A DNA stretch of 64,000 bases from Haliea sp963974125. Lineage in GTDB: Bacteria > Pseudomonadota > Gammaproteobacteria > Pseudomonadales > Halieaceae. The position numbers and the translations under genes were made by a program. Below, piece by piece: positions 58,777-64,000 of this stretch. Position 1 is the first letter of the stretch, and each line of letters starts with the position of its first letter. The stretch is taken from assembly GCA_963974125.1 (NCBI GenBank), contig CAXBCH010000007.1, positions 1-64,000 on the forward strand, written 5' to 3'. The notes under the pieces were generated by a model. The model made no database searches and had not been told where the DNA came from. It saw nothing but the letters and a program-made list of their open reading frames with translations.

Positions 58777-59353
58777 GCAGCGCGGGTTTACCCTGGTTGA
58801 AGTGGTGGTGGCGCTGACCGTGATGTCGCTGCTGGTGCTGGCGACCCTCACCGCCGTGCGCACCCTGGGGGATACCCACGCGCGGGTGGAGGCGACGACC
58901 CAGCGTCTGGATGAACTGCGCCTGGTGAGCCAGTTTTTGCGCAACAGCTTGCGCCAGGCGGTGCCGGTACGGACGCAGACCCGGCCCGGTGGCTATTTTC
59001 TCGGCGGCCGGGACGAGTTGAGCTGGATCGCGCCGCTGCAGGGCGTGCAGGGGGTTGCGGGCCTGCAGTACAAGCGCCTGTTTCTGGATGGCGAGACCCT
59101 GAAAATACAGTTTGTGCCGTACCATCCCGCGCTGGAGTCGCCGGACTGGGCGGCGGCGAAGGCACACCCGCTGCTGGACGAAGTCAGCGAGTTCACCCTG
59201 GCATTCCGGGGCAAGGCGCAGGAACCATGGCTTGAGCAATGGGACGAACAGGAGGCGCTGGTGCCGCAGGTGCTCAAGCTGCAACTGCGGGTGCGCGAGC
59301 GGTACTGGCCCGACCTTGTCGTTGCCCCCGATCTGTTCCAGGCAGCGTTCTAG
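58769..59353 (+). CDS. gspJ: Minor pseudopilin GspJ
   Basis: A 194-residue minor pseudopilin with the prepilin motif RGFTLVEVVVALTVMSLLVL near the N-terminus and a globular domain of GspJ size. I use the GTG at 58769 that overlaps the gspI gene by 8 nt and leaves a 5-residue leader (VREQRG); the longer open frame lies inside gspI. The tip complex role is inferred from order and family. Confidence 0.88.
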   Translation: MREQRGFTLVEVVVALTVMSLLVLATLTAVRTLGDTHARVEATTQRLDELRLVSQFLRNSLRQAVPVRTQTRPGGYFLGGRDELSWIAPLQGVQGVAGLQYKRLFLDGETLKIQFVPYHPALESPDWAAAKAHPLLDEVSEFTLAFRGKAQEPWLEQWDEQEALVPQVLKLQLRVRERYWPDLVVAPDLFQAAF

Positions 59354-59355
59354 CC

Positions 59356-60270
59356 ATGCGGCCGGCGATGAATACCTTGGCGGCGCGTGGCCAGCGGGGC
59401 GTGGCCCTGGCCTTCCTGTTGTGGATGCTGGCGGGTTTGTCCCTGCTGGTGGCGGGTGTGGTGTCGCTGTCGCTGGGTGATGTCAGGGCCACCGGCCTGC
59501 AGCTGGACCAGGCCCGGGCCGAGGCCGCGGCCACCGGCGCGGCCCATCTGGCCTTGCGGGACATGCGTACCGCGCAGGCGCAGGGCGGAGCCAATGCTGG
59601 CGCTGTGTTTACCCGCCAGTATCGACTGGGAGAGGCTGCGGTCACGGTGCGCGCCCTGCCAATCGCGGGGTTTGTCGGCCTCAACCAGGCGCCCGCTGGA
59701 CTGTTGCAGATTCTGTTCCAGTACGCGGGCGGTCTCGCCGCGGCTGATGCCGAGGCGCTTGCCCAGCGTGTAGTCGAACGGCGGAGTGTGCAGCCGGGGC
59801 TGGACCAAAACCGCGATGATGCAGATGGAAGTGAAGCACCGGCTCCGTTCATGGTGGTGGAAGACCTGCTGCGAGTTCCCGGAATGAGCCGCAGCGTGTA
59901 TGATCGCGTCCGTCACGCGGTGCATGCCGACGCCGCAGGTGGCCCGGGGGTGGACCCGCTGGCGGCACAGGCGGCAGTACTGCAGGCCCTGGCCCAGGGC
60001 GACTCTGCGCTGGTTGATTTTGTCCTGGATCGGCGTCAGGATGACTCGCCGGTGGAGCTGGTACTGCCCGCGGGCTTCAATCAGGAGTTCATGGCCAGTG
60101 GCGGCAGCGGCGTGTATTCCTTGGAGATCGATGTGCGAATAACAGAGGGCAGGCTGCTGCGACAGCGCATCTGGGTGGACATGAGTGGGCGCAGCGGCGT
60201 TGCGCCCTGGCGCTTCACCCGGGTATTCCCGGTGGAAACAACCACCGTCCCTGTTGGCACGAGTCAGTAG
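59356..60270 (+). CDS. gspK: Minor pseudopilin GspK
   Basis: A 304-residue minor pseudopilin, the largest of the tip proteins. The prepilin motif is RGVALAFLLWMLAGLSLLVA; GspK characteristically lacks Glu5, and here that position is not Glu either. The alpha-helical inserted domain (~115-215, with FNQAPAGLLQ-like GLNQAPAGLLQ and DLLRVPGMSRSVYDRV) is present. Start at 59356; the longer frame upstream is in gspJ. GspK caps the pseudopilus. Confidence 0.9.
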   Translation: MRPAMNTLAARGQRGVALAFLLWMLAGLSLLVAGVVSLSLGDVRATGLQLDQARAEAAATGAAHLALRDMRTAQAQGGANAGAVFTRQYRLGEAAVTVRALPIAGFVGLNQAPAGLLQILFQYAGGLAAADAEALAQRVVERRSVQPGLDQNRDDADGSEAPAPFMVVEDLLRVPGMSRSVYDRVRHAVHADAAGGPGVDPLAAQAAVLQALAQGDSALVDFVLDRRQDDSPVELVLPAGFNQEFMASGGSGVYSLEIDVRITEGRLLRQRIWVDMSGRSGVAPWRFTRVFPVETTTVPVGTSQ

Positions 60271-60276
60271 AGCAGA

Positions 60277-61317
60277 ATGCAAGCCGATTCCCAGCGCTGG
60301 TCCCTGTTTGGCCTCGACCTCGACCCCTGGATACAGGCCTGGCGAGCGGGTTGGCACGAACTGCTCTGGGGGCGCGCCGCCGGTATCCGGCAGCGCCTGG
60401 AAGCGCCGGTGGCACTGCGTGCGGCAGGTGATTCCAGCCCCCAGTATTTTGTCGCCGAGGAGCCGATGGCTGCCGCGCAGGCGCCAGACTTCGTGTTTGA
60501 TGCCCGCTTGTTGCCCGCGGAACTGGTGCTCCTGCGGCAGATCGAATTGCCGGCGGCGGTGGAGGCGGAGCTCGCGAATGCCGTCATGCTGGAAGTGCAG
60601 GCGAGCAGTCCCTTTGTCCTTGATGATACCTGCTACGGCTGGGCACTGCGCCGGCGCGCGGGCGGTAAACTGCACATCACCCTCGCGATCACCGCCTATA
60701 GCGAGGCGATGGCCTGCCTGCACGCCCAGGGTGTGACTGCGGACAGCAAGGAGCAGCTGCCGGAAGTCTGGTGCCTGGACGAAGACCAGCGCCCGGTGGT
60801 TCTGCAGGGTTTTGGCGAGCGTCGACGGGCGGGCAACTATCGCCAGCGTCTGGCGTTGCTGGGTGGCCTGCTGGCCATGCTGCTGTTGCTGTTGTTTGCC
60901 CTGCTCGCCGTGCCCGGGCTGGTTCGCAGCATGCAGGCCGACAACATGGAGCATCACCTGGCCGTGGCGGAGCGCAACGCGGTCGAGGCTGTGCAGCTGC
61001 GGGAGCAACTGGCGCTGGACAATGAGCGCGCCCGCGCGGTGCAGGGCCTGATTGATGACCAGCTCGACAGCCATTCCCTGCTGGATCGCCTCGCTGCGCA
61101 GACACCCGACAGCGTCTATTTCGAACAGTTGATCATCGAGGGCCAGCAAATTCGCATCCGTGGCTGGGCGGTCAATGCCGCCCGCTTCCTGCAGACCCTG
61201 ACCGAGGATCCGTTTTACGCCGAGGTCAGCGCGCCCGGTGGTATCCGCCGCCACAGCCGCACCAACCTTGAACAGTTTACACTGCAGCTGCGTGTTGCCG
61301 AAGCGAACCCGGACTGA
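60277..61317 (+). CDS. gspL: Type II secretion assembly protein GspL
   Basis: A 346-residue bitopic inner-membrane protein. The cytoplasmic actin-like part (~1-180; LFGLDLDPWIQAW, ELVLLRQIELPAAVE) binds GspE, a single span lies at ~190-212 (LALLGGLLAMLLLLLFALLA), and a periplasmic ferredoxin-like domain with a coiled-coil start (EHHLAVAERNAVEAVQLREQ) follows. It overlaps gspM by 1 nt (TGATG). Sequence is nearer the XpsL type than E. coli GspL, so identification relies partly on position. Confidence 0.85.
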   Translation: MQADSQRWSLFGLDLDPWIQAWRAGWHELLWGRAAGIRQRLEAPVALRAAGDSSPQYFVAEEPMAAAQAPDFVFDARLLPAELVLLRQIELPAAVEAELANAVMLEVQASSPFVLDDTCYGWALRRRAGGKLHITLAITAYSEAMACLHAQGVTADSKEQLPEVWCLDEDQRPVVLQGFGERRRAGNYRQRLALLGGLLAMLLLLLFALLAVPGLVRSMQADNMEHHLAVAERNAVEAVQLREQLALDNERARAVQGLIDDQLDSHSLLDRLAAQTPDSVYFEQLIIEGQQIRIRGWAVNAARFLQTLTEDPFYAEVSAPGGIRRHSRTNLEQFTLQLRVAEANPD

Positions 61318-61886
61318 TGAACAGGATCCTGCACACGGTGACCGCACTGCCCGCGCACGCAAGGTTTGTTGCCGGCGTGTTGCTGGCCTTTTTAGTCGTG
61401 CTGCTGTTGCTGGCGGCTGGCAGGATGCTGTCCTGGTACGCCGATGGCAGCCAGCGCCTGCAGTATGCGGAACCGCGTATTGCGCGCCTGCTCGGTTTTG
61501 CCGACAGTGTCGAAACCCTGCGCGAGAGTAGCGAGCATATTGGCCAGCGCCTGGAGGCCCTGGCCTTTCCCGCGACCATGGACCTGGCGTCCACGGGTGC
61601 CAACGCCCAGCAGCAGGTTCGCCGGTTGGCCGAAGCGGCAGGCCTGGCGGTAACCGGCAGCCAGGTGTTGGGGCCCACGGCACACGAGGGGTTTCAGGAA
61701 ATCCGCATTGATGTGACCGCCAGCGGCACCATGGAGGATGTGGAGCAGGTGCTGTTGGGCCTGCGGGAGGCGCGGCCATTGATCCTGGTGCGCAGCGTTG
61801 AAGTGACCCCGGCCCTGAACCGGCGCCAGCCGACGGCACAGAACATTGCCGTGTCACTGCGTGTCAGTGTGTTGAAACTGCAATGA
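61317..61886 (+). CDS. gspM: Type II secretion assembly protein GspM
   Basis: A 189-residue bitopic protein with an N-terminal span (~22-44, VAGVLLAFLVVLLLLAAGRML) and a periplasmic ferredoxin-like domain (~95-185, GLAVTGSQVLGPTAHEGFQE, EDVEQVLLGLREARPLI). It partners GspL to hold GspE to the membrane. It starts one base inside the gspL stop and overlaps gspN by 4 nt. Confidence 0.85.
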   Translation: MNRILHTVTALPAHARFVAGVLLAFLVVLLLLAAGRMLSWYADGSQRLQYAEPRIARLLGFADSVETLRESSEHIGQRLEALAFPATMDLASTGANAQQQVRRLAEAAGLAVTGSQVLGPTAHEGFQEIRIDVTASGTMEDVEQVLLGLREARPLILVRSVEVTPALNRRQPTAQNIAVSLRVSVLKLQ

Positions 61887-62464
61887 TGGTGTTGCCACCT
61901 GCCATGCGCTCCGGGCTTCTGCGTCAGCTGTTGCTGCTGACGGGCCTGATGCTCGTCGTTGTCGTCCTGCTTGCCCTGCTGGGCGTTATCCTGGTGATGG
62001 TCAGGCAGCCGCCAGCGGCGATTCCCCCGGCACCTTCCACGCTGACCGCGGTATCGATAGAATTGCCGTCTCTGCCCCTGTCGGAGGACGCCGGTGAAAT
62101 GCTGCGGCGGCCGCTGTTCTGGAACACCCGGCGGCCGGAGCCTGATGCCGTTCCCGTGGAGGAACCGGAGCCGGTGCTGGGGCCGGATGTCCTCGACAAG
62201 GTCCGCCTGCTGGGCGTATTTGCCGCCGGCGACAGCGCCGGCGTGATCATCAATGTGGCCGGCCAGAGGCAACGCCTCATGGTCGGGGAAGAACTGCAGC
62301 AGTGGACATTGCAGGAGCTTTCAGCTGCAGGGGCAAAGTTTGTGGACACTGATGACGCCTCTGTCGAGCGCACCCTGCCGCTGGAACATGCGGCGGTGAA
62401 GCCTGAGCGTGCCTCCGCCGGGCGAACGCAGGAGGCAGCCAAAGCGGCTGACTCCCGAGAATGA
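61883..62464 (+). CDS. gspN: GspN/XpsN-type protein, GspC-like role
   Basis: A 193-residue bitopic protein with a membrane span (~14-38, LLLLTGLMLVVVVLLALLGV) and a small periplasmic homology-region-like domain (~100-150, VRLLGVFAAGDSAGVIIN and QQWTLQELSAAG). Sequence is low-complexity at the C-terminus (KPERASAGRTQEAAKAADS). In Xanthomonas-type operons (E-F-G-H-I-J-K-L-M-N-D), XpsN takes the place of GspC, linking the inner-membrane platform to the secretin. The order here is the same. No separate gspC is seen, which supports that role. Confidence 0.75.
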   Translation: MMVLPPAMRSGLLRQLLLLTGLMLVVVVLLALLGVILVMVRQPPAAIPPAPSTLTAVSIELPSLPLSEDAGEMLRRPLFWNTRRPEPDAVPVEEPEPVLGPDVLDKVRLLGVFAAGDSAGVIINVAGQRQRLMVGEELQQWTLQELSAAGAKFVDTDDASVERTLPLEHAAVKPERASAGRTQEAAKAADSRE

Positions 62465-62484
62465 ATCATCAAGGCGGTCGAAAA

Positions 62485-64000
62485 ATGAACAAACAGTTAT
62501 TGCCGGTCATTCTGCTGCTGTCGGGTTTGACGGCCTGCAGCACGATGGCGCCGCAGAACAACCAGCCCGTGCGCGGTTCCGCAACCGCAGGGGAGGCGGC
62601 TCCGGTCGAGCCGGCCCCCCCGGTGGCAGCCAACGAGCTGGCCGAAGCAGAGCCGGAAGCCGTGGTCTATGAGGGCAATGACCGTGTAATCCGGATTCCG
62701 CCGGCGCGCCCGCCCGTGCGCCTGGATGGCGAGGCGGTCAGCCTGAATTTCGAGCAGGCGCCCGTCACCGAGGTGGTGCACTCCATGCTGGGTGACATTC
62801 TCGGGCTGGACTATGTGATCGAGCACCCGCTGAAGGGCGAGATCACCCTGCGTACCCGCACCCCGGTACCCCGGGACCAGCTGCTGGCGATTCTGGAGTC
62901 GCTGCTGCAGGCCAATGGCATCACCATGGTGCGCGACCCCAATGATCGCTACTTTGTCAGTGGTTCGAACAACCTGCCGAGCCTGATGCCGGCCTTTGGC
63001 AGTGCGGATTCTGCCGGCGCCGGCTTTCGCAACGTCATTGTGCCGCTCAGTTACATCAGTGCCACGGGCATGGCCGAGATCCTGGCGCCGGTAGCGCCGG
63101 ACTCCGCCTTTGTCCGTGTCGACAACACCCGCAACCTGCTGGTCCTGGCGGGTACACGCAACCAGATTGAGGGCTGGCTGGACATCGTCGCCACCTTCGA
63201 TGTCGACCAGCTGCAGGGCATGTCGGTGGGTATTTTCCCGCTCAAGCACAGTACGGTGGAAGATATCAATGCCGCGCTGGCCCACCTGCTGGGCGGTGAT
63301 GGCGCCGACGGCGGCGCCGGCAACCTGGCGCAGGTGGTGCGGGTGATGCCGCTGGAGCGCCTGAACAGCATCCTGGTAGTCACCCCGCGCGCCCACTATA
63401 TCGATCAGATCCGCACCTGGATCGGCCGCCTGGATCAGTCACAGGATGCCGATGGGGAACCGTCCCTGTACGTGTTCAATGTCCAGAATGGCTCCGCTAC
63501 GCACCTGGCCGGGATGCTCAGCAGTATTTTCGGTGGTGGCGGGGGCGGTGGCAGCAAGCGCAGTGGCAGTGATAGCGGCGTGGCACCCGGCCTGGACTCC
63601 ATGAGCATCGGCAGCGGCTCGGGCGGTGGCGGCGGCTCGGGCAACTTCAACGCTCCCGACACCGGCGGCAGTACCCCCACGGGCGGCAGTTTCGATCTCG
63701 GGGACAATGTGCGCATCGTCGCCGATGAGTACAACAACGCCCTGCTGGTCTACGCGCCCCGGCGCGAGTACCTCAAGGTGGAGTCGGCCCTGCGGCAACT
63801 GGATGTGATCGCCAACCAGGTGTTGATTGAGGCCAGTATCCTGGAAGTGACCCTGTCCGACGACCTCGAGTACGGGGTGGAGTGGTTTCTGCAGAACAGC
63901 CTGGGTGATGGGCGCACGGGCAATGCCCTGCTCGCGCTTGGGGACAGTTCGAATCTCGGCGGCCGGGTGCCGGGCTTCTCCTATACCATTGCCAACCAGG
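62485..64000 (+). CDS. gspD: Type II secretin GspD, lipoprotein form, 3' end beyond the window
   Basis: The outer-membrane secretin channel of the T2SS; the first 505 residues are present. The signal peptide ends in a lipobox (LSGLTAC, Cys at 18), so it is probably a lipoprotein like XpsD. A Pro/Ala/Glu-rich spacer (~25-70) precedes the N0 domain (VSLNFEQAPVTEVVHSMLG), followed by N1-N3 secretin repeats (VIVPLSYISATGMAEIL; VGIFPLKHSTVEDINAALAHLL; LYVFNVQNGSATHLAGMLS). A long Gly/Ser-rich insertion (~350-405, with FGGGGGGGSKRSG) splits the N3 domain. The frame reaches the start of the secretin core (VLIEASILEVTLSDDLEYG). No stop before the window end. Confidence 0.94.
   Translation, partial: MNKQLLPVILLLSGLTACSTMAPQNNQPVRGSATAGEAAPVEPAPPVAANELAEAEPEAVVYEGNDRVIRIPPARPPVRLDGEAVSLNFEQAPVTEVVHSMLGDILGLDYVIEHPLKGEITLRTRTPVPRDQLLAILESLLQANGITMVRDPNDRYFVSGSNNLPSLMPAFGSADSAGAGFRNVIVPLSYISATGMAEILAPVAPDSAFVRVDNTRNLLVLAGTRNQIEGWLDIVATFDVDQLQGMSVGIFPLKHSTVEDINAALAHLLGGDGADGGAGNLAQVVRVMPLERLNSILVVTPRAHYIDQIRTWIGRLDQSQDADGEPSLYVFNVQNGSATHLAGMLSSIFGGGGGGGSKRSGSDSGVAPGLDSMSIGSGSGGGGGSGNFNAPDTGGSTPTGGSFDLGDNVRIVADEYNNALLVYAPRREYLKVESALRQLDVIANQVLIEASILEVTLSDDLEYGVEWFLQNSLGDGRTGNALLALGDSSNLGGRVPGFSYTIANQ

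Noticed and set aside
59350..61857. An 835-codon minus-strand open frame opposite gspK-gspL-gspM
   Set aside because: It is antisense to an orderly T2SS operon with overlapping genes; no recognisable domain.

Overview
The window looks like chromosomal DNA of a GC-rich marine gammaproteobacterium, most likely of the Halieaceae/Spongiibacteraceae/Cellvibrionales type. This is inferred from gene content: a FabV enoyl reductase, a BepA-TusA-PerM neighbourhood, a DUF4212/symporter acetate module, a steroid-ring catabolic cluster and an Xps-ordered type II secretion operon. There is no rRNA, tRNA, CRISPR array, insertion sequence or prophage that I can support. GC content falls visibly only at the left edge (1-720) and around the hicAB pair (53.0-53.6 kb).

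Layout. 1-476 (minus): the start of an exported protein made of 13-residue repeats, running off the window. 792-6511 (minus): a secreted subtilisin-like protease and two GGDEF-EAL proteins. 6.7-13.7 kb: nadA, a BepA-like M48 protease, a TusA-family protein, a PerM-like permease and an M16 lipoprotein protease, closed by a very long hairpin terminator. 13.9-18.3 kb: aceE-aceF with no E3 gene. 18.4-18.9 kb (minus): a MntA/HEPN pair whose HEPN protein seems to have lost its middle. 19.1-23.9 kb: four overlapping genes that together could make, dephosphorylate, phosphorolyse and recycle glucosylglycerate. 24-27.2 kb: a CNNM/CBS protein, fabV and a metallo-hydrolase. 27.3-35.4 kb: acs facing an operon of DUF4212, sodium/solute symporter, DUF294/CBS protein and DnaQ-like exonuclease, plus cardiolipin synthase. 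35.5-53.0 kb: an AlkK-like acyl-CoA ligase, then a steroid C/D-ring catabolic cluster (fadD3, two AsnC regulators, ipdA, ipdB, ipdC, echA20, four acyl-CoA dehydrogenases, fadA6, two SDRs including ipdF, and a second thiolase). 53.0-53.6 kb: hicAB. 53.7-54.4 kb: a CmcI-like enzyme. 54.4-64 kb: gspE-F-G-H-I-J-K-L-M-N-D, with gspD cut by the window end.

The most unusual signal is a family of four structured non-coding elements in two gaps inside the steroid cluster (46941-47063, 47105-47222, 51400-51516, 51611-51738). Each has outer arms of about 30 nt that pair within the copy but differ completely between copies, and two inner hairpins with a nearly invariant (A/G)TCCAT loop on stems that change in a compensatory way. 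Structure rather than stem sequence is conserved. In each gap one copy points right and the next points left.

Functionally, the region joins carbon entry into central metabolism (acetate activation, pyruvate dehydrogenase, steroid-ring and fatty-acid CoA ligation), a compatible-solute cycle, envelope quality control (BepA, M16 protease, cardiolipin synthase) and protein export (T2SS).
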